Assembly (NCBI RefSeq): GCF_900185715.1
Contig: NZ_FYAS01000016.1
Location: 186,001-250,000, forward strand
Direction of reading: 5' to 3'
DNA length: 64,000 nucleotides
Source: Allobosea sp. CS1GBMeth4
GTDB lineage: Bacteria; Pseudomonadota; Alphaproteobacteria; Rhizobiales; Beijerinckiaceae
Below are positions 26,482-37,095 of the stretch, piece by piece; positions within the stretch are counted from its first letter, which is position 1, and each line of letters begins with the position of its first letter. Under the pieces are notes generated by a model. The model was given only the letters and a program-made list of their open reading frames with translations. It did not search any database and was not told the DNA's origin. The position numbers were made by a program, and so were the translations under genes.

Positions 26482-27431
26482 GCCGTGATCTCGGCGAGCT
26501 TGATGAGATCGACATTGCCGCCGCAGACCAGGACGCCGAGACGCTCGCCGGGTTGCGGCTTGTAGGAACCGGCGAGCAGGGCGCCGAGCGCCGCGGCGCC
26601 GCCCGGCTCGACCGCGAGGCGGAAATCGCGCCAGAGCACGCGCTGCGCCTCGGTGATCGCCGCATCCGGCACCAGAGCGACATGGTCGATCGTGTCCTTG
26701 CAGACGTCGTAGACGAGTTGCCCGACATTCCGGGCGCCGAGCGAATCGGCCGCGACCGAGGCGACAGTGACGGTGACCGGCCCTTTCGCCTCCAGCGCCG
26801 CCTGCAGCGCCCGCGAGCCTTCCGGCTCGACGCCGACGACCTTGACATCGGTGCCGGCGAACCATGCGGCGATGCCGGAGATCAGCCCGCCGCCGCCGAC
26901 CGCGACGAGCACCGTGTCGAGATCGGGCTCCTGCCTCTGCCATTCGCGGCCGAGCGTGCCCTGGCCGGCGATCGTCTCCCTGGCGGAGAAGGGATGGATC
27001 TTCAGCGCACCGGTCTCGGCCACGAACCTGTCGCAGGCGGCCTGGGCGTCGTCATATTGCGCCCCGCCGATCCGGACGTCTGCGCCGAAGCGACGGATCG
27101 CCTCGACCTTCGCCGCCGGCGAGATCTCGGGCACGAAGATCGTCGCCTTCACGCCGCGCTTGCCGGCGGCATAGGCGACGGCGGCGCCGTGATTGCCGCC
27201 CGAGGCGGCGGCGACGCCGGCGGCCGGCACGTCGAGCGAGAGCAGGTTGTTGAAGGCGCCGCGCGCCTTGAACGAGCCGGCGTGCTGCAGGCATTCGAGC
27301 TTGAGCGAGACATCGGCACGCGAGTCGAAGGCGCCGGTGCCGAGCCGCATCACCGGAGTGGTGCGGACATGGCCGGCGATGCGGTCGGCCGCGGCCTCGA
27401 TCATCGGGCGCGGCACGGGCTTCTCTGTCAT
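26478..27431 (-). CDS. Threonine/serine dehydratase (PLP fold type II)
   Basis: The enzyme is 317 residues from the ATG at 27431 (MTEKPVPRPMIEAAADRI). The PLP lysine lies in HAGSFKARGAFNNLLSL. The phosphate loop region is AASGGNHGAAVAYAA, and GGGGLISGIAAW is also present. There is no ACT regulatory domain, as in catabolic threonine dehydratase or related beta-elimination enzymes. AGGA 7 bases upstream of the ATG makes an independent start possible. The reading frame is nevertheless open upstream through the whole DUF429 gene, so this domain could also be made as part of a fusion protein. Its stop overlaps the racemase-type gene. Confidence 0.85.
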   Translation of the reverse strand: MTEKPVPRPMIEAAADRIAGHVRTTPVMRLGTGAFDSRADVSLKLECLQHAGSFKARGAFNNLLSLDVPAAGVAAASGGNHGAAVAYAAGKRGVKATIFVPEISPAAKVEAIRRFGADVRIGGAQYDDAQAACDRFVAETGALKIHPFSARETIAGQGTLGREWQRQEPDLDTVLVAVGGGGLISGIAAWFAGTDVKVVGVEPEGSRALQAALEAKGPVTVTVASVAADSLGARNVGQLVYDVCKDTIDHVALVPDAAITEAQRVLWRDFRLAVEPGGAAALGALLAGSYKPQPGERLGVLVCGGNVDLIKLAEITA

Positions 27432-28184
27432 GGCTGGGTCCTGGGCGAGGGAGCGATCAAAGGTCCAGATCGCGATCGGTAGACCGTGGCTATCGCGTCC
27501 CGGCGGATCGGGGAAGGGCTTGCCGCGCCCGGCGGCAATGTGCCGGGCGACGACCAGCGCCGCGAGCGCGTCGAGGAGATCATCGGCAGCAGCGCCCTGC
27601 GGCGGCCGGGCATGAACGATCCCGGCCGGCAGCCCTGCCGCCAGCAGCAGCGCACGGCGCTCGGCCATCCCCGCCGGATTGACCGCGCCCTTGATCTTCT
27701 TGGGATGGATGAGCGGGGCGCCGCGCATGGTGCGGAAGGCGAGCTCGGGATGCGTCTCGAAGATGCGCTCGCGCCAGCCGGGATCGGCGCGCAGCAGCGC
27801 GTCGATCTCGCGGATGCGCGGGAAGAGATGGAAGCCCTGCTTCGAGACCTTGCGCGGCGGCTGCGATGTCGCCAGCGCCATCTCGCATGCCGCGGCATAA
27901 TCGGCAGCGTGGACCGCGCTGCGCGAGGGGATCGAGAACACCGAGGATTGCCGCTCCCCGAGCAGGGCACGCACCGCCTGTTCCGGCCCGCGCCCGGAGC
28001 CGGCGATCCGATCCGGCAGGCCGATCGGCATGTCGACCGCGATCAGCCCAAGCACGGGTGCCCCAGCGAGCAGAGCGCTCCAGTTCGGGAAGACCCGGAA
28101 AATTGGTGATTGCGCGCCCGACAGATCGCAGAAGGCCGCGATCCAGCCCGCCTTGCAGCCGTCGACACCGGCGATCCAGCCCAT
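26478..28184 (-). CDS. DUF429 protein, in frame without stop with the PLP dehydratase
   Basis: The N-terminal 251 residues (27432-28184) are a DUF429 domain. It starts MGWIAGVDGCKAGWIAAFCD and contains VDMPIGLPDR, LLGERQSSVFSIPSR and the PPRKVSKQGFHLFPRIREID region. It ends at DSHGLPIAIWTF, about where family members usually terminate. No stop codon follows. The frame runs through DRSLAQDPA directly into the dehydratase Met, so the open frame is 568 codons. Either a real fusion protein exists or DUF429 has lost its stop. The DUF429 fold resembles RNase H-like/actin-like hydrolases, but its function is unknown. An ATG at 28199 is an alternative start. Confidence 0.7.
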   Translation of the reverse strand: MGWIAGVDGCKAGWIAAFCDLSGAQSPIFRVFPNWSALLAGAPVLGLIAVDMPIGLPDRIAGSGRGPEQAVRALLGERQSSVFSIPSRSAVHAADYAAACEMALATSQPPRKVSKQGFHLFPRIREIDALLRADPGWRERIFETHPELAFRTMRGAPLIHPKKIKGAVNPAGMAERRALLLAAGLPAGIVHARPPQGAAADDLLDALAALVVARHIAAGRGKPFPDPPGRDSHGLPIAIWTFDRSLAQDPAMTEKPVPRPMIEAAADRIAGHVRTTPVMRLGTGAFDSRADVSLKLECLQHAGSFKARGAFNNLLSLDVPAAGVAAASGGNHGAAVAYAAGKRGVKATIFVPEISPAAKVEAIRRFGADVRIGGAQYDDAQAACDRFVAETGALKIHPFSARETIAGQGTLGREWQRQEPDLDTVLVAVGGGGLISGIAAWFAGTDVKVVGVEPEGSRALQAALEAKGPVTVTVASVAADSLGARNVGQLVYDVCKDTIDHVALVPDAAITEAQRVLWRDFRLAVEPGGAAALGALLAGSYKPQPGERLGVLVCGGNVDLIKLAEITA

Positions 28185-28286
28185 CGCAGCCCCCGTCATC
28201 CGTCTTTCGCAGAACTGACATTGCATTGCGGCGCGATCTACTGTGCACTGCAGCGAACCCGGCGACCCGCAATCCGGAGAGACAAG

Positions 28287-29162
28287 ATGACCGATATCCG
28301 CCCGCGCCGCAGCGTCCTCTATATGCCGGGCTCCAATGCCCGCGCCCTGGAGAAGGCCCGCGAGATCGCCGCCGACGCGCTGATCCTCGATCTCGAGGAC
28401 GCGGTGGCGCCGGACGCCAAGGATCTGGCGCGCGAACAGGTCTGCGCCGCGGTCAAGGCCGGCGGCTATGGCAGGCGCGAGCTCGTGATCCGCACCAACG
28501 GCGTCGATACGCCCTGGTTCGACGCGGATCTCGCCGCTGCGACCGAGGCCGCGCCCGACGCGATCCTGATCCCGAAAGTGTCCTCGCCCGAGACGCTGGT
28601 CGAGATCGGCCACCGCCTGACCGGCCTCTGGGCCAGGCCGGAGACGCGGGTCTGGGCGATGATCGAGACGCCGCTCGCCATCCTCGATTGCGAGAGGATC
28701 GCCCGCGCCGCCCGCGATCCCGTCACGCGCCTCGCCTGCTTCGTCCTCGGTACCAACGACCTCGCCAAGGAGACGCGCGCCCGCTTCGTGCCGGGCCGCG
28801 CCCCGATGCTGCCCTGGCTGACCACGGCGATCCTCGCTGCCCGCGCCCATGGCGTCGACGTCATCGACGGCGTCTTCAACGACCTCAAGGACGAGGCCGG
28901 CTTCCGCGCCGAATGCGAGCAGGCGCGCGATCTCGGCTTCGACGGCAAGACCCTCATCCACCCGAACCAGGTCGGGGTGGCGAACGGCGTCTTTGCGCCG
29001 GAGGAGACCGAGCTGGCGCGTGCCCGCGCGATCATCTCCGCCTTCTCCGAGCCCGAGAACGCCGACAAGGGCGCGATTCAGCTCGACGGCCGCATGGTCG
29101 AGCGCCTGCATGCCGAGATGGCGAAGCGCGTCGTCGCGCTGGCCGAGGCGATCGCAGCCTGA
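28287..29162 (+). CDS. CoA ester lyase, (3S)-malyl-CoA thioesterase (Mcl2)-like
   Basis: This 291-residue member of the CitE/HpcH TIM-barrel family begins PRRSVLYMPGSNARALEKAREIAADALILDLEDAVAPD, with the metal-binding Glu/Asp in ILDLEDAV. The CoA and Mg region AMIETPLAILDCERIA follows, and then VLGTNDLAKETRARF and GFDGKTLIHPNQ. The length and the VLGTNDLAKE and AECEQARDLGFDGKTLIHP stretches resemble Rhodobacter Mcl2 more than Mcl1 (about 318 residues). It would hydrolyse (3S)-malyl-CoA formed in the ethylmalonyl-CoA pathway. Citrate-lyase-like or citramalyl-CoA lyase activity is an alternative. The ribosome site CCGGAGAGAC precedes the ATG at 28287. Confidence 0.85.
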   Translation: MTDIRPRRSVLYMPGSNARALEKAREIAADALILDLEDAVAPDAKDLAREQVCAAVKAGGYGRRELVIRTNGVDTPWFDADLAAATEAAPDAILIPKVSSPETLVEIGHRLTGLWARPETRVWAMIETPLAILDCERIARAARDPVTRLACFVLGTNDLAKETRARFVPGRAPMLPWLTTAILAARAHGVDVIDGVFNDLKDEAGFRAECEQARDLGFDGKTLIHPNQVGVANGVFAPEETELARARAIISAFSEPENADKGAIQLDGRMVERLHAEMAKRVVALAEAIAA

Positions 29163-29175
29163 TCGCCCTCTCCGT

Positions 29176-29270
29176 CATGGTCGGGCTTGTCCCGACCATC
29201 CACGCCTTCCTTCGGATAGTGTGGTTCAAGACGTGGATGCTTGGCACAAGCCCGAGCATGACGCGAAAAC
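29176..29270. repeat. Two-hairpin dispersed palindromic element, copy B
   Basis: ATGGTCGGG (29177-29185) pairs with CCCGACCAT (29191-29199). ATCCACG (29198-29204) pairs with CGTGGAT (29232-29238), and a weaker hairpin around GATGCTTGG/CCCGAGCAT ends the element. It lies after the CoA lyase gene and is closely related to copies C and D. Confidence 0.78.
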
Positions 29271-29302
29271 TGCCCGACGGCGGTGCCCACTGAGGCCAAA
29301 CG

Positions 29303-29331
29303 AAAAAGGCCGGGAGCGCGCTCCCGGCCTT
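29303..29331 (-). terminator. Intrinsic terminator of the atp operon
   Basis: A perfect 26-bp palindrome spans 29306-29331, with half-site AAGGCCGGGAGCG. On the minus strand the stem is followed by TTTTT (AAAAA at 29303-29307 on the plus strand). It lies 26 bases after the atpC stop, which is the expected place and form for rho-independent termination. Confidence 0.85.
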
Positions 29332-29356
29332 CTCGATTCCGTCCAGCAGGCTCGGC

Positions 29357-29770
29357 TCAGGCCGCCTTGCGCTGCTCGAACACGCCCTTGAACTCACGCA
29401 GCTGCACGAGCTGGTCGTGCAGGCGCTTCTTCTCGGCCTCGTCATGCGAGCCGGCATGGCGGGTCTCGGCGGTGATGATCTCCTGATCGAGCACGGCGCC
29501 GTCGACGTCCTCGATGAAATGCGCGAGCTCGGCCAGGATGGTGACGCTCGTCGCGTTGACCTCGGCGAGGCCGCCCGAGACGAAGAATTCCTTGCCGTTG
29601 CTGGTGTCGGTCTGGACCAGGACGATGCCCGGCTTCAGCACCGCGACGACCGGGGCATGACCGGCGAGCACGGTCATCTCGCCCTCCACCGACGGCACGA
29701 TGACGCTGACGGCGTCGCCCGAGAACAGGATGCGCTCCGGCGAGACGAGTTCGAATGTGAAAGTGGCCAT
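29357..29770 (-). CDS. atpC: ATP synthase F1 epsilon subunit
   Basis: This 137-residue epsilon subunit has the N-terminal beta-sandwich FTFELVSPERILFSGDAVSVIVPSVEGEMTVLAGHAPVVAVLKPG. A C-terminal helical hairpin ends HDQLVQLREFKGVFEQRKAA. It regulates rotation and ATP hydrolysis in F1. The ATG at 29770 (MATFTFELVSPE) was chosen; the upstream frame runs into a repeat. A 149-base gap separates it from atpD and is largely filled by a dispersed palindromic element, which is unusual within an atp operon. Confidence 0.96.
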   Translation of the reverse strand: MATFTFELVSPERILFSGDAVSVIVPSVEGEMTVLAGHAPVVAVLKPGIVLVQTDTSNGKEFFVSGGLAEVNATSVTILAELAHFIEDVDGAVLDQEIITAETRHAGSHDEAEKKRLHDQLVQLREFKGVFEQRKAA

Positions 29771-29792
29771 CGCAAATCTCTCCAGGCTCGTC

Positions 29793-29867
29793 ATGGTCGG
29801 GCTTGACCCGACCATCTCTGAAACCAGTGTCTTCTCGTCCAGAGATTCTCGGGGCAAGCCCGAGAAT
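29793..29867. repeat. Two-hairpin dispersed palindromic element, copy C, in the atpD-atpC spacer
   Basis: ATGGTCGGG (29793-29801) pairs with CCCGACCAT (29807-29815) around a 5-base loop. ATTCTCGGG (29845-29853) pairs with CCCGAGAAT (29859-29867), also around a 5-base loop. The element joins the two stem types of copies A and B and lies inside the atp transcript. Confidence 0.85.
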
Positions 29868-29919
29868 GACGCGTGTCACGTCTCCCGGCCGGCGAACCGG
29901 CCGGAATGGCCCGTGAACC

Positions 29920-31452
<1,533 letters not shown>

Positions 31453-31462
31453 TTAGGCGGTT

Positions 31463-31515
31463 AGAGCATGATACCGAAAACTGGGCACCGGTTTTCGGCC
31501 GGCATCATGCGCTCT
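31463..31515. repeat. Dispersed palindromic element in the atpG-atpD spacer
   Basis: AGAGCATGAT at 31463-31472 pairs with ATCATGCGCTCT ending near 31515. Inner arms are CCGAAAA and TTTTCGG around CTGGGCACCGG. This GCATGAT...CCGAAAA...TTTTCGG...ATCATGC form is a widespread short repeat in Rhizobiales, recognised from general knowledge. It fills much of the 129-base spacer. Confidence 0.75.
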
Positions 31516-31524
31516 TCTCAAAAA

Positions 31525-32394
31525 CTATAGCGCTTCCGCGCCGGAGATGATCTCGATCAGTTCCTTGGTGATCATCGCCTGACGCGAGCGGTTGTAGATC
31601 GTCGTCTGCTTCTTGATCATCTCGCCGGCATTGCGCGTGGCGGAGTCCATCGCGGACATGCGCGCGCCCTGCTCGGAGGCGGCGTTTTCGAGCAGCGCCC
31701 GCAGCACCTGGACCGTCAGGTTGCGCGGCAGCAGCGTCTCGAGGATCTCGCTCTCTTCCGGCTCGTAATCATAGACCGCGTCGGTCGTCTTCGCGCCGGC
31801 CGGGATCTCGGCCGGAATGATCTGCTGCGCCGTCGGAATCTGCGAGATCACCGACTTGAACTTCGAGAAGAACAGCGTCGCGACGTCGAATTCGCCATTG
31901 GCGAAGCGCGTCAGGATGTTCTGCGCGATCGCTTCGGCATTGGCGAAGCCGAGCTGCTTGTAGGCGCGCAGGTCGACGAGCTCGATGATATCAGCCGCGA
32001 ATTGCCGGCGCAGGATGTCATAGCCCTTCTTGCCGACGCAGATGATCTTGACCGTCTTGCCTTCGGCCTTGAGCGCATTCGCCTTGTCGCGGGCGAGACG
32101 GGCGATCGAGGAGTTGAAGGCGCCGCACAGGCCGCGCTCGGCCGTGCAGACGACGAGCAGCTGGACCCTGTCCGAGCCCGTGCCGGCGATCAGCCGCGGC
32201 GCGCTGCCGTTGGCGAGGCCGCCGGCGAGATTGGCGAGCACCGCCTCCATGCGCTCGGCATAGGGACGGGCGGCCTCAGCCGCCGTCTGGGCCCGGCGCA
32301 GCTTCGCCGCCGCGACCATCTGCATGGCCTTGGTGATCTTCTGCGTCGCCTTCACCGAGGCGATGCGGTTGCGTAGGTCCTTGAGGGACGGCAT
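31525..32394 (-). CDS. atpG: ATP synthase F1 gamma subunit
   Basis: This 289-residue central-shaft subunit has an N-terminal coiled coil [36 protein letters not shown] and a C-terminal coiled coil with the signature [45 protein letters not shown]. The Rossmann-like middle contains [14 protein letters not shown]. It couples proton flow to catalysis. It follows atpA after 97 bases, a spacer that holds a third type of dispersed repeat. Confidence 0.98.
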   Translation of the reverse strand: MPSLKDLRNRIASVKATQKITKAMQMVAAAKLRRAQTAAEAARPYAERMEAVLANLAGGLANGSAPRLIAGTGSDRVQLLVVCTAERGLCGAFNSSIARLARDKANALKAEGKTVKIICVGKKGYDILRRQFAADIIELVDLRAYKQLGFANAEAIAQNILTRFANGEFDVATLFFSKFKSVISQIPTAQQIIPAEIPAGAKTTDAVYDYEPEESEILETLLPRNLTVQVLRALLENAASEQGARMSAMDSATRNAGEMIKKQTTIYNRSRQAMITKELIEIISGAEAL

Positions 32395-32421
32395 CCGGTC
32401 TTGATCCCCTATCCGTCACTG

Positions 32422-32490
32422 CCGGGGCAGCGACGAAGCATCCAGAACTGGCGCGCAGCGGGGCTGGATTGCCTCGCTGCGCTCGCAATG
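32422..32490. repeat. Dispersed palindromic element in the atpA-atpG spacer
   Basis: The spacer carries CTGGATTGCCTCGCTGCGCT followed by CGCAATG, with a CGAGG/CGAGC core, and GCATCCAGAACTGGCGCGC ahead of it. On the opposite strand this is the CATTGCGAGCGNAGCGANGCAATCCAG type repeat found widely in Rhizobiales. It ends right at the atpA stop codon. Confidence 0.7.
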
Positions 32491-32491
32491 A

Positions 32492-34023
<1,532 letters not shown>

Positions 34024-34024
<1 letters not shown>

Positions 34025-34596
34025 CAGCCGACCTCTTTCATGGCAAGACGAATAGAATTGAGCTTGGTTTTCAGGGACGCGTCGACCATGCGCGAGCCCA
34101 TCTTGACGACGAGGCCGCCGATGATGGCCGGGTCGACCTTGACCGAGACGTCGACATCCTTGCCGGCGACCTCCTTGAGGGTCGCGGCGATGTCCTTGAG
34201 CTGGGCGGCCGAAGGCTGCTCGGCGAGCGTGACCTCGGCGCTGACCACGCCCTTGGCCTCGGCGACCTTGGCGCGGAAGGCGCGGATCATGCCCGGCAGC
34301 GCGAACAGGCGGCGCTTGCTGGCGACGAAGCCGATGAAATTGGCGGCCAGCCCGGTGATGCCGGCCCTGGCGGCGAGCGCGGTGACGGCGGCGACCTGAT
34401 CCTGGGCCGAGAAGGCGGGGCTGCCGATCAGGCGCCTGAGATCGTCGCTCTCGGCGATCATCGCGCTGAAGCTGCCGAGATCCTTGGCGACGGCATCGAC
34501 CGTCTTGGCCTCGCTGGCCAGCTCGAACAGAGCCGTCGCATAGCGCTCGGCCACGCCCGAGACAGGGGACTGTTCCTGCGATCCGCCCTCGGCCAC
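34024..34596 (-). CDS. atpH: ATP synthase F1 delta subunit
   Basis: This 190-residue stator subunit starts at the GTG at 34596, giving (M)[35 protein letters not shown]. Homology begins at [13 protein letters not shown]. The C-terminus is [41 protein letters not shown], the OSCP/delta signature. A purine-rich AAAGAGAGAGCGAGAG precedes the GTG as a ribosome site. The longer ATG frame from 34656 has no conserved N-terminus. It is the first gene of atpHAGDC; the Fo genes are not in the window, as is normal for alphaproteobacteria. Confidence 0.95.
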
Positions 34597-34728
34597 GCTC
34601 TCGCTCTCTCTTTCAAGGGACCGCTCCGGCGACCTTCTGGCGAAGGTGGAGTGCACGGCCCCGACGCTGCGATGATCAAGCGCACGACGGTCCTGTTCCA
34701 GGGCTTTCGGCGCTTGGATTGCGGCGGT

Positions 34729-34757
34729 GCACTAGCATGGGGTTTCAGGGGGCGCAA
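34729..34757 (-). promoter_or_regulatory. Possible sigma-70 promoter of the atp operon
   Basis: On the minus strand TTGCGC and TAGTGC are spaced 17 bases apart, about 130 bases upstream of the atpH GTG. They sit in the 253-base gap between atpH and priA, which otherwise shows no gene. The -10 match is weak. Confidence 0.3.
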
Positions 34758-34849
34758 CCGACGAAACACCCGCGTCTCATGCTTTGGATGCGGTCGAAAG
34801 CAGCAGCCGGCGCAGGTCTGCGCCGGAGCCCCGCGCGAGCCTCGCCCGC

Positions 34850-37036
34850 TCAGAGGAAGCTCTGCGGATCGACGTCGACCGCGACCCTGACCGAGCCCTT
34901 GGGCCGCGGCGCCCGTCTCAGCCACGCCCGCAGATAGTCTTGCAGGTTGATCTCCCTTGCGGTGCGGACGATCAGCCGCATGCGGTGGCGCCCGCGCAGG
35001 ATGGCGAGCGGCGCCTCGGCCGGCCCGAGCACGGCGACGCCGGCCGGAGCCTCGGCGCAGCGGGCGAGCGCCCGCGCATGGGTCTCGGCCTCTGCTTGCG
35101 AATTCGCCGAGACGATCAGCCCGGCGAGCCGGCCGAAGGGCGGCAGCCCGGCGGCCTCGCGCGCCGCCGTCTCTGCGGCGTAGAAGCGTTCGGGATCGCC
35201 CGAGATCAGCGCCTTCAGCACCGGGTGGGTCGGGTCATGCGTCTGCAGCAGCGCCCGCCCCGGCTTCTCGCCACGCCCGGCCCGTCCGGTGACCTGCCTG
35301 AGCACCTGGAAGGTGCGCTCGGCGGCGCGCGGATCGCCCGAGGTCAGGCCGAGATCGGCGTCGATCACGCCGACCAGGGTCATGCCGGGAAAGTTATGGC
35401 CCTTGGCGACGAGCTGCGTGCCGATGACGATGTCGAACTCGCCCTGCGCGACCGCCGTCAGTTCCTGCTTCAGGCGCTCGGTCCCGCCGGGGAAATCGCT
35501 CGAGAGCACGATCGCGCGCGCCTGCGGGAACAGGGTCGCGACCTCTTCGGCCAGGCGCTCGACGCCCGGACCGCAGGCGACCAGGCTCTCCGGCTGGTGG
35601 CAGGCCGGGCATTCGTGCGGCCTGCGCTCGACATGGCCGCAATGATGGCAGACCAGCGCCCGCCTGAAGCGGTGGTCGACCAGCCAGGCCGAGCAGTTCG
35701 GGCACTGGAAGCGGTGGCCGCAATCGCGGCAGAGCGTCAGCGGCGCATAGCCGCGCCGGTTGAGGAAGAGCAGCGACTGCTCCTTCGCCTCGAGATTGGC
35801 CTCGATCGCCTTGACCAGGCCGGACGAGAGCCAGCTCCCGCGGTCCGGCTTGTCCCTGCGCAGGTCGATCAGCCCGAGCGCGGGCAGCTCGCGCCCGCCA
35901 TAGCGCTCCGGCAGCTTGAGATGAACGTAGCGGCCGCGCTCGGCATTGACCCTGGTCTCCAGCGAGGGCGTCGCGGAGGCCAGCACCACCGGGGCGTTCT
36001 CGATCCTGCCGCGCACCACCGCCATGTCGCGGGCATGGTAGGCGACGCCGTCCTCCTGCTTGTAGGCGGCCTCGTGCTCCTCGTCGACGACGATCAGCCC
36101 GAGATCCTTGTAGGGCAGGAACAGCGCCGAGCGCGCACCAGCCACGACCAGGGCCTCGCCCCTGGCGATCGCCGCCTGCAGGCGCTCGCGCCGCCGTCCG
36201 CTCACCCCCGAATGCCACAGCCCCGGCCGGACGCCGAAGCGCGCCTCGAACCGGTCGATGAACTGCGCCGTGAGCGCGATCTCCGGCATCAGGATCAGGC
36301 TCTGGCGTCCGAGCCGGATCGCCTCCGCCACCGCCTCGAAATAGACCTCGGTCTTGCCCGAGCCGGTGACGCCCTCGAGCAGCGCGACCTGCCAGCACTG
36401 CTTGCGCACGAGACTCGCCAGCGCCTCGCCCACCGCCTGCTGATCGTCGGAGAGCTGCGGCCGGGCGTGATCGGGATCGGGCCTTGCCGCGATCGCCTCC
36501 TGCGGCAAAGCCTCGACCGAGAACGTGCCGGCATCGACGAGGGAATCGATCACCGCCGTGCTGACCGAAGCGGCCTCGGAGAGGGCCGACTTGCCGATCA
36601 GCAGCCCGCCCTCTGCCGCGGCGATGGCGCGCGCCCGGGCCGGCGTCATCCGCGCCGGCGGCGCACCGGCGAGCCTGACGCCGAGCTTCGGCCGCTCCGG
36701 CGTGTCGTCGGGCGGGCGGCGGAGCGCCAGCGCCAGCACCGAGCCCTTGGCGGCGAGCGTGTACCAGGCCACCCAGTCGACCAGCTTGCGCAGCGCCGGA
36801 TCGAGCGGCGGCAGATCGAGCTTGGCCGAGACCTTCTTGAGGTTGCCGCCGCGGCCGGCGCCCGCCTCCCAGACGACGCCGACCGTCTCGCGCGGCCCGA
36901 GCGGCACCTGCACGACATCGCCCGGCGCGAGGCTGAGCCCCGCCGGAACTGCATAGCTATAGGCCTGGTCGAGGCCGAGCGGGATCAGCACCTCGACCGT
37001 GCCGCCGCCCTGCCCCTCGTCGAGCGCATCGTCCAT
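34850..37036 (-). CDS. priA: Primosomal replication helicase PriA
   Basis: This 728-residue helicase restarts stalled replication forks. Helicase motif I is LLEGVTGSGKTEVYFEAV and motif II is VVDEEHEAAYKQEDGVAYHARDMAVVRG. The zinc-binding cysteines fall in CRDCGHRFQCPNCSAWLVDH and CHHCGHVERRPHECPACH. Motif VI is QVTGRAGRGEKPGRALLQT. The N-terminal 3'-DNA-binding domain reads VEVLIPLGLDQAYSYAVP. It is downstream of and on the same strand as the tct operon, with a 59-base gap, and is probably independently expressed. Confidence 0.97.
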   Translation of the reverse strand: MDDALDEGQGGGTVEVLIPLGLDQAYSYAVPAGLSLAPGDVVQVPLGPRETVGVVWEAGAGRGGNLKKVSAKLDLPPLDPALRKLVDWVAWYTLAAKGSVLALALRRPPDDTPERPKLGVRLAGAPPARMTPARARAIAAAEGGLLIGKSALSEAASVSTAVIDSLVDAGTFSVEALPQEAIAARPDPDHARPQLSDDQQAVGEALASLVRKQCWQVALLEGVTGSGKTEVYFEAVAEAIRLGRQSLILMPEIALTAQFIDRFEARFGVRPGLWHSGVSGRRRERLQAAIARGEALVVAGARSALFLPYKDLGLIVVDEEHEAAYKQEDGVAYHARDMAVVRGRIENAPVVLASATPSLETRVNAERGRYVHLKLPERYGGRELPALGLIDLRRDKPDRGSWLSSGLVKAIEANLEAKEQSLLFLNRRGYAPLTLCRDCGHRFQCPNCSAWLVDHRFRRALVCHHCGHVERRPHECPACHQPESLVACGPGVERLAEEVATLFPQARAIVLSSDFPGGTERLKQELTAVAQGEFDIVIGTQLVAKGHNFPGMTLVGVIDADLGLTSGDPRAAERTFQVLRQVTGRAGRGEKPGRALLQTHDPTHPVLKALISGDPERFYAAETAAREAAGLPPFGRLAGLIVSANSQAEAETHARALARCAEAPAGVAVLGPAEAPLAILRGRHRMRLIVRTAREINLQDYLRAWLRRAPRPKGSVRVAVDVDPQSFL

Positions 37037-37095
37037 GCGCCGCTTCTAGCACTGATTCGGCGCTGCGGCCGGGCCGGAGCGCGATCGGAGCCGGT

